Source of the DNA: RHLJ01 sp963974345
Lineage (GTDB): Bacteria > Bacteroidota > Rhodothermia > Balneolales > Balneolaceae
Direction of reading: 5' to 3'
Length of the DNA stretch: 64,000 nt
Assembly: GCA_963974345.1 (NCBI GenBank)
Contig: CAXBBW010000001.1
Span: 1 to 64,000, forward strand
Every line of letters begins with the position of its first letter. Positions within the stretch are counted from its first letter, which is position 1. A program made the translations under genes and the position numbers. The notes below the pieces were generated by a model, which saw nothing but the letters and a program-made list of their open reading frames with translations, ran no database searches and was not told the DNA's origin. Positions 42,410 to 50,431 of this stretch are shown one piece after another.

Positions 42410-43192
42410 ATGAGTATAAAAAGTAATACGATTTCTTCAACAAATGTTTCTAGTTTATTAATTCCAGGACATAAATATTCTGTTAAAATTGCACAAAATA
42501 GGTCTGAAATCGAAGAAGCACTTAAATTGCGTTTCGATGTATTTAATATTGAACTTGGGGAAGGTTTGGATTCTTCTTTTGATCAAAAGATGGATGAAGA
42601 TGAATATGATGCTCAATGTCATCACTTACTTGTAGTAGAGAATAATTCTGGGAAAGTTATTGGTACCTATAGAATGCAGGATAACGTAATGGCTGAATCT
42701 GGAAATGGATTTTATACTCAATCAGAATTTGATCTTACTAATTTCCCTGAGGATATATTACATAATGTGGTAGAACTTGGAAGAGCCTGTATTCATTTAG
42801 ATCATAGAAGTGGAAGAGTATTATATCTACTTTGGAGAGGATTAGCGAGGTATCTAGAACTTTCAAATAAAAGATATTTATTTGGTTGTTGTTCAATAAC
42901 AAGCCAAAACCCAGCAGAGGGAGTAGCTGTGTCTAAATATTTAATTGAAAACAATCATATGCATTCAAAGTATGAAGTTCTGGTTCAGGAAGACTTTGAA
43001 TGTACTAATTCAGGCAATTCATTCTCTTTTTCTGATGTAATAAAGCTACCTCAATTATTTAGGTTATATATTGATGTGGGCGTGAAAGTTTGTGGAGGAC
43101 CTGCTCTAGATCGTACTTTTAAAACAATTGATTTTCTTATTCTCCTAGATAAAGAGTCATTATCTGATCAATCTAAAGCTCTCTTTTTATGA
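42410..43192 (+). CDS. OlsB-like N-acyltransferase (GNAT fold), amino-acid-lipid synthesis
   Basis: Predicted transfer of a hydroxyacyl group to the alpha-amino group of an amino acid, the first step to ornithine or glycine lipids. The 260-residue protein shows the OlsB/GlsB pattern: AQNRSEIEEALKLRFDVFN, HHLLVVENNSGKVIGTYRM, VVELGRACIHLDHRSGRVL, LFGCCSITSQNP. The adjacent PlsC-type gene (21 bp on) supplies the second step. Which amino acid is used cannot be read from sequence; in Bacteroidota, glycine is known for the GlsB/GlsA pair. Confidence 0.85.
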   Translation: MSIKSNTISSTNVSSLLIPGHKYSVKIAQNRSEIEEALKLRFDVFNIELGEGLDSSFDQKMDEDEYDAQCHHLLVVENNSGKVIGTYRMQDNVMAESGNGFYTQSEFDLTNFPEDILHNVVELGRACIHLDHRSGRVLYLLWRGLARYLELSNKRYLFGCCSITSQNPAEGVAVSKYLIENNHMHSKYEVLVQEDFECTNSGNSFSFSDVIKLPQLFRLYIDVGVKVCGGPALDRTFKTIDFLILLDKESLSDQSKALFL

Positions 43193-43213
43193 TAGAAATT
43201 TATAATTTCTATC

Positions 43214-44005
43214 ATGATATATTTTAGAGCTATTGGAAAGCTGATTCTATTTATACTAGCTACACTTTATTACTATCCGATTATTGTGTTCGGGAGTATC
43301 CTTATTTTTCTTGGAGTCGATAAGATAAAGTGGGCTGCTAAATATCGGAAAAAGTGGGCGATTGCAGTGTCTAAAATTTTAGGTATGCAAGTCAAGGTGA
43401 ATGGGAATCCACCTATTGCGCCATTTTTCTTGGTTTCTAATCATTTAAGTTATGTAGATGTTTGGGTACTATTCTCTCAACTTGAATGCACGTTTATTGC
43501 TAAAAGTGAGGTTAGAAAGTGGCCAATAATTGGTTTTGTGCTAGCAACGACTGGAGTTTTATTTATAGATCGTGAGCGTAGATCAGATGTAAAACGAGTA
43601 AATGATGAAGTTTCGAAAAAGCTTACCGCTAGTCAAGGTATTGTGCTTTTTCCGGAAGGAACAACAAGTGCAGGGTCTGATATTCTACCTTTCAAATCAT
43701 CACTTTTTCAATATCCTGCTTCAAAAGAGCTCCCGGTTTCATGTGCCTCAATACATTATGAAACTCCTGAAAGCGAATTACCTGCATATAGATCAGTTTG
43801 TTGGTGGGATGACACTCCATTCTTTAAACATATATTTTATCTTTTTGTGATGAAAGAGTTTACTGCAACTGTTACATTCAATGAAGAAACAGCTATAAAT
43901 TCTAACCGTAAAATATTAGCAAGTTCAGCCGAAGCAATAATAAAGAGTACTTTTGAACCTGTAGTAGATCCTAAGACCTATGCAAAAGCAAGCATTAGTA
44001 ATTAA
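43214..44005 (+). CDS. PlsC/OlsA-like O-acyltransferase
   Basis: Acyltransferase predicted to add the second chain to an N-acyl amino acid, or to lysophosphatidic acid. It has an N-terminal membrane helix (8-33), the HX4D motif SNHLSYVDVW, the FIDRERR and FPEGTTSAGS substrate-binding boxes, and PVSCASIHY near the active site. It is 263 residues. It follows the OlsB-like gene and its 3' end overlaps the DinB-like gene by 26 bp, so the three are co-expressed. The pairing favours the amino-acid-lipid role. Confidence 0.88.
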   Translation: MIYFRAIGKLILFILATLYYYPIIVFGSILIFLGVDKIKWAAKYRKKWAIAVSKILGMQVKVNGNPPIAPFFLVSNHLSYVDVWVLFSQLECTFIAKSEVRKWPIIGFVLATTGVLFIDRERRSDVKRVNDEVSKKLTASQGIVLFPEGTTSAGSDILPFKSSLFQYPASKELPVSCASIHYETPESELPAYRSVCWWDDTPFFKHIFYLFVMKEFTATVTFNEETAINSNRKILASSAEAIIKSTFEPVVDPKTYAKASISN

Positions 44006-44522
44006 TTCAAACATCTTTTTTTTAAATCAAGGGATAGAATTATTGAATGAAATTTCAAATGAAATGTATGCTTCAAATAATGGTATTTATAACAAAAGCG
44101 GTATTGGAAGACATTTTCGTCATATTGTTGAACATTATTTTAGTTTAGTAAACGAACAAAATTCTTTTGTAGATTATGATTCAAGAGAGAGAGATTTAAA
44201 GCTGGAAAGTGATCGAGAATTTATGATAAGCACTATGAAAGCGATAATTTCTTCTTTAGAGGAATCATTAAAAGTACCCGAATATTTAAAAAAAGAAGTT
44301 AGAGTTCGAAGTAACGAAGGGATAGGAGAGGAAGATTCGCCTCTTAGTACATCTACTATACGAAGAGAGCTTCAGTTTCTGATTAGTCATACCGTTCATC
44401 ATTATGCTTTGATAGGCTTAATCTTAAAAACAACAGGATTTAATCCTTCTCCAGACTTTGGTATTGCTCCCTCGACTTTAAAATATGAACAAGAGAATGT
44501 TATTAATGTTCATGCATCATAA
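43980..44522 (+). CDS. DinB-like metal-binding four-helix protein
   Basis: A 180-residue helical protein with the spaced His ligands of the DinB/YfiT fold: GIGRHFRHIVEHY and SHTVHHYALIG. These proteins often act as metal-dependent thiol transferases or hydrolases, though many are uncharacterised. It starts within the end of the O-acyltransferase gene (26-bp overlap) and precedes the large fusion gene by 12 bp. The tight placement suggests a role with the lipid genes, perhaps in modification, but that is inference. Confidence 0.78.
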   Translation: MQKQALVINSNIFFLNQGIELLNEISNEMYASNNGIYNKSGIGRHFRHIVEHYFSLVNEQNSFVDYDSRERDLKLESDREFMISTMKAIISSLEESLKVPEYLKKEVRVRSNEGIGEEDSPLSTSTIRRELQFLISHTVHHYALIGLILKTTGFNPSPDFGIAPSTLKYEQENVINVHAS

Positions 44523-44533
44523 TTTCTTATCAA

Positions 44534-46978
44534 GTGGGATTTATTAAAGCCCAAGAGCATACATGGAAAATAGGGTTAGGCTTATATTTACTTCTAGTTC
44601 TATGCTCGCATCTCTATATAAATTTTTCTGAAGTTGAAAAAGATATTTCTTCAGAGAATTTAAAGGATGCTTCTGATTATTCTATCCTTTACTTCAAAGA
44701 TCCGTTACTTTTTACTGGATTAGAAAAAATAAAATCTGTTAAGGAATTTTCATTAATAGTGATTTCTTATAATCCAGTTAAAACTGAGTATACTTTTTCT
44801 AATACTGCTGAATATGCTAATCACATTTTAGATTCTTTAGAAATGGAATCAGTACAGATTATTGGAGAAGGGATAGGAGGAGGAGCTGCGATTCAATTTG
44901 CAAGTAAATTTCCCAAGAAGGTAAAATCTTTAACTTTGTTGAACTCTAATGGAGTGGAAGAACTTGAATTACTTGGAGGATTTCATTTAAATCACACAGT
45001 ATATGGAGCCAAATTAACATTCTTCAAAATTGTTAGTTTTTTAACTCCACATTTTGGCCAACTAAAAAACTTAGAAAAAAGAATTTTAAGTTCTAAGATT
45101 CAATATGATTCTAATCAGAGATTAATTCGCCCAGCTTTAGAAAATATATCTGTCCCAGTTTTAGTTCAACATACCTATGATGCAAAAATTCTAATTCAGA
45201 GTTCAGAAGAAACGTATCGATTAGTTCCACAAAGTGTGCTTAAAGTATACGATGAAGAAGATTCGACACTACTAATAGATGTATCAGATTTCATTAATAA
45301 AAATGAAAGGAGTAATAACGCACTAGAGATTTCTGCAGAAAGAAGAATCCAATCACTTCTCCCATTTAATGAAGAAAATGGGGTTAAAGCAGAAGGGGAA
45401 GCTTTAGCAATTCTAATGTTAGTCATTATATTATCAACATTGGTCTCAGAAGATCTTACCTGTATCGGTACTGGTTTAATTATTGCAAGAGGCTTGATTG
45501 GATTTTGGCCAGGAGCTCTTGCGTGCCTTTTTGGAATATTTTTTGGTGACATTCTACTTTATTTAGCAGGAAGATGGCTGGCTACAAGTACTCTTCACAA
45601 AGCTCCATTGAAGTGGTTTATAAATGAAAAAGATATTCACAAATCATACCAATGGTTTGAAGCAAAAGGTCCTGCCATTATTATTGCCAGTAGGTTTATT
45701 CCCGGTACAAGATTCCCAACATATTTTTCAGCTGGAGCTATTGGTGCTAATTTTTGGATGTTCATTCTTTACTTTGGAGTTGCTTCAGTTATTTGGACGC
45801 CTACGCTAGTAGGACTTGCTGTACTGTTGGGTAAACAAATGATGACTTACTTCGGTCTTTATCAGGAATATGCTTTATGGGTTTTACTCGGACTTCTTTC
45901 GATTATCTTTGTTCTCTTTAAAATTATTATCCCACTATTAACTTTCAAAGGAAGAAGAATCTTGTTTGGAAAGTGGCAACGGATCACAAATTGGGAATTT
46001 TGGAGTCCATTTATTACCTACACTTTTGTAATGATTTACGTAGTTACTCTTTGGTTAAAACACAAAAGTGCTACTATTTTCACACTTGCGAATCCTGGTA
46101 TTCCTGAAGGTGGTTTTATCAAAGAATCAAAAAAGGAAATTTTAGATGGTATAAAAGCTAAAGAAATGGTAGCCAACTATATACTTTTAGAAAAAGGTTG
46201 GGATTCAGATCAAAAGCTTTCAAAAATCCAAAATTTCATGAATAAACACAGTCTTGGTTTTCCGATTGTAGTAAAACCAGATATCGGAGAACGTGGGAGA
46301 GGTGTAGTCATTCCAAAAAATGAAAAGGAACTGAAAGATTTAATCCCTCAACTAGACTCTAATCATATAGTTCAGCAGTTTATTGAAGGAAATGAATATG
46401 GTATTTTTTATTACCGTTTCCCAAATGAGAATACTGGAAAAATATTTTCGATCACTGAAAAGGTTTACTTAAAGCTCAGAGGGGATGGAATACATACCTT
46501 AGAAGAACTTATTCTTAAAGATAAGAGAGCAGTTTGCTTAGCAGAAATTCACTTTGATAGACATGTTAATGAATTATATCATATTCCTGAAAAAGGTCAT
46601 TTAATTCCTCTTGTTGAGCTAGGAACACATGCAAGAGGAGCAATTTTTTATGATGATAACAATTCGATTACTTATGAACTTACCAAAGAAATAGACCGAA
46701 TAAGCAAAAGTTTTAATGGATTTTACTTTGGTCGATACGATATTAAAGTTCCTTCAAAAGAAAAGCTTAAAAGGGGAGAAGGTCTTACCATTATTGAGCT
46801 GAATGGTGTAACATCTGAGTCTACAAATATCTACGATCCTAAGCATTCTTTTTTCTTTGGAGTTAGAACACTTATAAAACAATGGAAAATTGTTTACGAG
46901 ATTGGTAGCCAGGTTAAGTCTCAACATCCCGATTTAGAGACCCCATCTATTAAACACATGTTACGTTTACTTAGCTAG
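44534..46978 (+). CDS. Fusion: pseudo-alpha/beta hydrolase, DedA/VTT membrane domain, ATP-grasp ligase
   Basis: An 814-residue protein with three recognisable parts. Residues 1-270: an N-terminal membrane helix and an alpha/beta-hydrolase-like domain whose nucleophile elbow reads GEGIGGG, with Gly113 where Ser is expected and no clear catalytic His, so it is probably inactive. Residues 285-475: a DedA/VTT domain, with ASRFIPGTRFPTYFSAG (about 384-400) matching the family's Arg/Pro signature. Residues 540-814: an ATP-grasp fold with KPDIGERGRGV, VQQFIEGNEYG and IIELNGVTSES. It begins with GTG, 12 bp after the DinB-like gene. It may ligate an amino acid or lipid headgroup and move the product across the membrane; this is inference. 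Confidence 0.85.
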   Translation: MGFIKAQEHTWKIGLGLYLLLVLCSHLYINFSEVEKDISSENLKDASDYSILYFKDPLLFTGLEKIKSVKEFSLIVISYNPVKTEYTFSNTAEYANHILDSLEMESVQIIGEGIGGGAAIQFASKFPKKVKSLTLLNSNGVEELELLGGFHLNHTVYGAKLTFFKIVSFLTPHFGQLKNLEKRILSSKIQYDSNQRLIRPALENISVPVLVQHTYDAKILIQSSEETYRLVPQSVLKVYDEEDSTLLIDVSDFINKNERSNNALEISAERRIQSLLPFNEENGVKAEGEALAILMLVIILSTLVSEDLTCIGTGLIIARGLIGFWPGALACLFGIFFGDILLYLAGRWLATSTLHKAPLKWFINEKDIHKSYQWFEAKGPAIIIASRFIPGTRFPTYFSAGAIGANFWMFILYFGVASVIWTPTLVGLAVLLGKQMMTYFGLYQEYALWVLLGLLSIIFVLFKIIIPLLTFKGRRILFGKWQRITNWEFWSPFITYTFVMIYVVTLWLKHKSATIFTLANPGIPEGGFIKESKKEILDGIKAKEMVANYILLEKGWDSDQKLSKIQNFMNKHSLGFPIVVKPDIGERGRGVVIPKNEKELKDLIPQLDSNHIVQQFIEGNEYGIFYYRFPNENTGKIFSITEKVYLKLRGDGIHTLEELILKDKRAVCLAEIHFDRHVNELYHIPEKGHLIPLVELGTHARGAIFYDDNNSITYELTKEIDRISKSFNGFYFGRYDIKVPSKEKLKRGEGLTIIELNGVTSESTNIYDPKHSFFFGVRTLIKQWKIVYEIGSQVKSQHPDLETPSIKHMLRLLS

Positions 46979-47457
46979 AAATTCACTCGTTTAGAAGAGA
47001 AAAAAGATTTTAGTAAATATTCTGAATCATGTTCTAATATGCCTTGAATTACTTCTGGCTTATGATTCAAAGTATTACTTTTTGTAATGTTAAAGGCACT
47101 TCCGCAAGCACCAGCTTTTGCATCAGATGCTCCAAATACAACAATACCAATTTTTGACCAAACAAGTGCTCCGGCACACATAGGACAGGGTTCAAGTGTC
47201 ACATAAAGTGTACAATCTCCAAGATATTTTTCACCAAGAGTATCACAGGCAGCCGATATTGCTAACATTTCAGCATGAGCAGTAGGATCATTCAATCGTT
47301 CTACTTGATTATATCCTTTGCCAATTATAGTATTTTTATGAACTACAATGGCACCCACTGGAACTTCACCTTCTTCAAAAGCCTGTTCTGCTAGCATAAT
47401 GGCTTTTGCCATAAATTTTTGATGAGGTTTCCATAAAGGGTCATTTAAATTATCCAT
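46975..47457 (-). CDS. tadA: tRNA-specific adenosine deaminase TadA
   Basis: Zinc-dependent deaminase that converts wobble adenosine 34 to inosine in tRNA-Arg. It has the motif HAEM (His ligand and proton shuttle Glu, about residue 60-63) in LNDPTAHAEML, and TLEPCPMCAGALVWSKIG with the two Cys ligands. VPVGAIVV and the C-terminal KRVNF extension are typical. At 160 residues it is normal. A guanine or cytosine deaminase is less likely because of the TLEPCPMC pattern with GAxxP and tRNA-binding tail. Its stop overlaps the end of the convergent fusion gene by 4 bp. Confidence 0.9.
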   Translation of the reverse strand: MDNLNDPLWKPHQKFMAKAIMLAEQAFEEGEVPVGAIVVHKNTIIGKGYNQVERLNDPTAHAEMLAISAACDTLGEKYLGDCTLYVTLEPCPMCAGALVWSKIGIVVFGASDAKAGACGSAFNITKSNTLNHKPEVIQGILEHDSEYLLKSFFSSKRVNF

Positions 47458-47515
47458 TTTAACTTGATTGATGTGTTAGCTTTTATATACCTTCGGATCA
47501 AATTAATTCAATTCA

Positions 47516-48058
47516 ATGCAAAAAGTAGAAGAAAGTATAAAAGAGTACCTACTCAAAAATATTCGCACAATACCTGATTTTCCTAAACCTGGTATTCAGT
47601 TTAAAGATATTACCACACTTTTAGCAGATAAGAAGTCGCTACAGCTTACTTCCATGCTGCTATGCGAACCATTTAAAGAATTGGAAGTCGATTATGTGGT
47701 TGGTTTAGAGTCTAGAGGATTTCTTTTTGGCACTAATATGGCTCAAGATTTAAATGCAGGATTTGTACCCGTTCGTAAACCTGGAAAACTTCCTGCACAC
47801 ACAATTTCTGAAACCTACGCGTTAGAGTATGGAGAAGATTCTCTAGAATTGCATAGTGATGCATTCAAAGATGGATCGAAGGTTATTATTCATGATGATT
47901 TGATAGCAACCGGAGGATCTGCTTCAGCAGCAACTCGTTTGGTAGAACGACTTGGCGGTATAGTAGTTGGATATTCATTTATTATGGAACTAAGCTTTTT
48001 AAATGGGAGAGAAGCACTTCGTAAAACTGCGCCAGTAGAAAGTATAATTATACTTTAA
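47516..48058 (+). CDS. apt: Adenine phosphoribosyltransferase
   Basis: Salvages adenine to AMP using PRPP. The 180-residue protein has the Apt start (IRTIPDFPKPGIQFKDITTLL), GLESRGFLFG, the hood region PVRKPGKLPAHTISE, YALEYGEDSLELH, and the PRPP loop VIIHDDLIATGGSASAA. Length and motifs fit Apt exactly. It diverges from tadA (59-bp gap). Confidence 0.96.
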   Translation: MQKVEESIKEYLLKNIRTIPDFPKPGIQFKDITTLLADKKSLQLTSMLLCEPFKELEVDYVVGLESRGFLFGTNMAQDLNAGFVPVRKPGKLPAHTISETYALEYGEDSLELHSDAFKDGSKVIIHDDLIATGGSASAATRLVERLGGIVVGYSFIMELSFLNGREALRKTAPVESIIIL

Positions 48059-48091
48059 CCTAAGAAACAAAATCTGATAATTGATCTATAA

Positions 48092-48115
48092 TTGATTAAA
48101 TCACAAATTAATCAA
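48092..48115 (+). promoter_or_regulatory. 8-bp inverted repeat next to the ribosome site of an envelope operon
   Basis: TTGATTAA and TTAATCAA are exact complements spaced by 8 bases, and the right arm runs into the AAGGAGG ribosome site of the lipoprotein gene that starts at 48126. A leader hairpin or operator here would cover the ribosome site. It could also be chance in AT-rich DNA. Confidence 0.3.
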
Positions 48116-48125
48116 GGAGGATCAG

Positions 48126-48605
48126 ATGAAAGCTCTTCAAAAAACATCGTTTGGTGTAATAATGCTTGGCATTCTATTTTTTCAGGCTTGTAATAAGTCG
48201 CTAGTTGTTAAGAATGTAAACTATGCCCAACAAATTGAATCAGTTCTCATACCCGATGAAGACGGAACTGTAACAGACATTCGTTACGGTATCAGCTATT
48301 CAATTCTACCATTTCAATTCGAAGAATTTGAAGACTCAAGTTCAGTTCAAGTTACAGAAGTTAGAATGATTAGAAATAATCAAGGCTATTATTTTATTAC
48401 AGCTGATAGGTTTAAGCATGTTTATGTGATGGCTCCGAAAAGAGGTGAGTTAAAGTTAGAGAAAAAAATCTTAGTCGATGAAGAAGGACTTTTAAATCCA
48501 GCTTTTAATTGGAGAGAACCAGTTGTTCAGCTGATCAATGATTCAAACAAGGTTGTAATTTTATTAAACGAGAAAGGAATTTTTAAAGGAGAGGTTTCAT
48601 CATGA
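48126..48605 (+). CDS. Small lipoprotein of unknown function, 159 aa
   Basis: Lipoprotein signal (FFQACNK, Cys about residue 22) and a beta-rich domain of about 130 residues (GISYSILPFQFEEF, YYFITADRFKHVYVMAP). No known motif. It has a strong AAGGAGG ribosome site 5 bp from the start. Its stop overlaps the start of the following coiled-coil membrane protein by 4 bp (ATGA), so the two probably work together in the envelope. Confidence 0.8.
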   Translation: MKALQKTSFGVIMLGILFFQACNKSLVVKNVNYAQQIESVLIPDEDGTVTDIRYGISYSILPFQFEEFEDSSSVQVTEVRMIRNNQGYYFITADRFKHVYVMAPKRGELKLEKKILVDEEGLLNPAFNWREPVVQLINDSNKVVILLNEKGIFKGEVSS

Positions 48606-49837
48606 AAAACTATATCAAAATGATTTTCACACTATTATTTATCCTCCTAATAAGTTCCACTTTATTTGCCCAAGAGAGCGATTATAAAATTACATCTGAT
48701 TTTAAAACAAATTATGATTCAATTGCAATTGCTTTATCAAATGCATCTACAGTCAAACAAGTTGACAGCTTAAAACAAGAAATTGTCCTTTTAGACGATG
48801 AATATTTTAAATATGATGAATTAATTGATAATTCAATTTATCCTAGTAACTATAAAGCACAAATTGATGAGCTTAAGTTAAAATCTAGTACAGCAGAGCA
48901 CCGTCTTTTAATTATTGAAAATCAAAGCGAACGATTAGCCAAACTGAGCCAAGAAGTGGCTTACTATAAATCAGAAATTGCTTTTCTTAATACTAGGGCT
49001 GATTCTTTGCGTAAAGCGATAGCTAGATCAGAAGTTAGTGAAGAGCGGCTAGCTGGATTAGTAAAGCGTTACCGTAAGAATTTAGAGCTTAGAGACGAGC
49101 TGGTTATGGATGTTGTAGATTCATTAATGATTACTTATAGCGGAATCAACTCGATAAAAATTAGTGAAATCTCTAATCAAGTCGAATCTGGTAGAATAAC
49201 AGGTACGAATCCTCTAGAAATGTTAAAGAATATTATTGATGAAAACATTGAGTATGCATCAAATACAAACAAAGTTCTTACTGTTGAAGATCATTTACGA
49301 ATGTATGCGTTGCAGCACCATTTTGAGGAAGTTTGGAATCGTGTTGGAAATAAAATGATAACAGCATATGGTGGTACCGAGAATTCAGAATGGAATACCG
49401 CTTTCACTTCTAAAATTAAAGACTGGAGAATGGTTACCTCTCAGAAAATGTGGAACTCAATGGATAAATATTTAGAGTTTTCTGATGTTGAACTGGGTGC
49501 CTTTGATAATAATTATAGCTTTTTTATTGCCCTCGATGGCTTTGTAAAAGAAGCTCAGAAAAAAAGTAACGACGAAATTATATCAAATGAAAGTTATCAG
49601 GATTATAAGAAGTTTCAGCAATTTTGGTCTGGAAAAGTAAAAAATGAGTGGAGTAATCTCATTCAAAATACAGAAGTATTAACAGTTGCTCAGATTTCAT
49701 CAATTGATGAACAATTAAGTAGTTGGGAGGCCGAAGCAAGACCAATTCACCCTTTCTTATTAGTCTTACTTGTTTTAACATCAATATCGCTAGGAGGATA
49801 TATTCTTGTAATGTCGAAATCAAAGAAGTTTAGTTGA
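48602..49837 (+). CDS. Exported coiled-coil protein with C-terminal membrane anchor
   Basis: Signal peptide (ends about LFAQ, residue 24), a long charged helical region with heptad-like runs (residues about 75-165, for example KLSQEVAYYKSEIAFLNTR), a mixed globular part, and one membrane helix near the C-terminus (PFLLVLLVLTSISLGGYILVM) with a basic tail, so most of the protein is periplasmic. The last pairs overlap with the lipoprotein gene upstream. I do not recognise the family. Confidence 0.8.
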   Translation: MKNYIKMIFTLLFILLISSTLFAQESDYKITSDFKTNYDSIAIALSNASTVKQVDSLKQEIVLLDDEYFKYDELIDNSIYPSNYKAQIDELKLKSSTAEHRLLIIENQSERLAKLSQEVAYYKSEIAFLNTRADSLRKAIARSEVSEERLAGLVKRYRKNLELRDELVMDVVDSLMITYSGINSIKISEISNQVESGRITGTNPLEMLKNIIDENIEYASNTNKVLTVEDHLRMYALQHHFEEVWNRVGNKMITAYGGTENSEWNTAFTSKIKDWRMVTSQKMWNSMDKYLEFSDVELGAFDNNYSFFIALDGFVKEAQKKSNDEIISNESYQDYKKFQQFWSGKVKNEWSNLIQNTEVLTVAQISSIDEQLSSWEAEARPIHPFLLVLLVLTSISLGGYILVMSKSKKFS

Positions 49838-49850
49838 TAATAATAATTAA

Positions 49851-49873
49851 AAGTCGCACTCTTAGTGCGACTT
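49851..49873 (+). terminator. Intrinsic terminator after the coiled-coil protein gene
   Basis: AAGTCGCACT and AGTGCGACTT are exact 10-bp complements with a CTT loop, followed by a short AT-rich tail (TATTATG). It lies 14 bp past the stop of the coiled-coil protein gene and separates it from the histidine phosphatase gene. Confidence 0.75.
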
Positions 49874-49912
49874 TATTATGTATAGCAATCAACAATCTTA
49901 TTTTTTATTCTT

Positions 49913-50428
49913 ATGAAGAAAACAAATAGACGCTTTTTTATAGTATTAGTGCTTTTCTTATTGGTATCATCTAGTACTCAGGCATTTCAAACAGAACCTA
50001 CAACACTTATTTTTGTACGTCATGCGGAAAAAGTTGACGATGGAACCCGAAACCCACCTTTAAGTGCAGAAGGAAAAGAACGTGCAGTTAATTTGTATCA
50101 TACTCTTTCAGATTATACAATCAAAGCTATATATAGCACAGCATATAAACGCACAAAGATGACCGCACAGCCAATAGCAGATTCACTAGGGTTAGATATT
50201 CAAGAGTACGGATTTGATGAAATAAGTGATTTTTTAACTCAAATAATTGAAGAAAATTCAGGTTACACAGTATTAATTGTTGGGCATTCAAATACCACAC
50301 CTTCCTTAACGAATATGGTTTTAGGTACTAAAGAATTTGAACAGATTGAAGAATCAAAATATGGAGACATCTTTATAGTAAAAACGTCCGAATTTGGTAA
50401 TGGAGAAGTAACTTTAAAAGAGTTTTAA
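49913..50428 (+). CDS. Exported histidine phosphatase (phosphoglycerate-mutase fold)
   Basis: The 171-residue protein has a signal-like N-terminus (VLFLLVSSSTQAFQ), then the histidine phosphatase signature LIFVRHAEKVDD with the nucleophile His, PLSAEGKERA, IYSTAYKRTKMTAQPIA and the second catalytic His in VLIVGHSNTTPSL. It resembles SixA/short phosphohistidine phosphatases, but the signal suggests an envelope role, perhaps a phosphomonoesterase. Converges on the vWA gene with a 3-bp gap. Confidence 0.9.
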   Translation: MKKTNRRFFIVLVLFLLVSSSTQAFQTEPTTLIFVRHAEKVDDGTRNPPLSAEGKERAVNLYHTLSDYTIKAIYSTAYKRTKMTAQPIADSLGLDIQEYGFDEISDFLTQIIEENSGYTVLIVGHSNTTPSLTNMVLGTKEFEQIEESKYGDIFIVKTSEFGNGEVTLKEF

Positions 50429-50431
50429 AGA

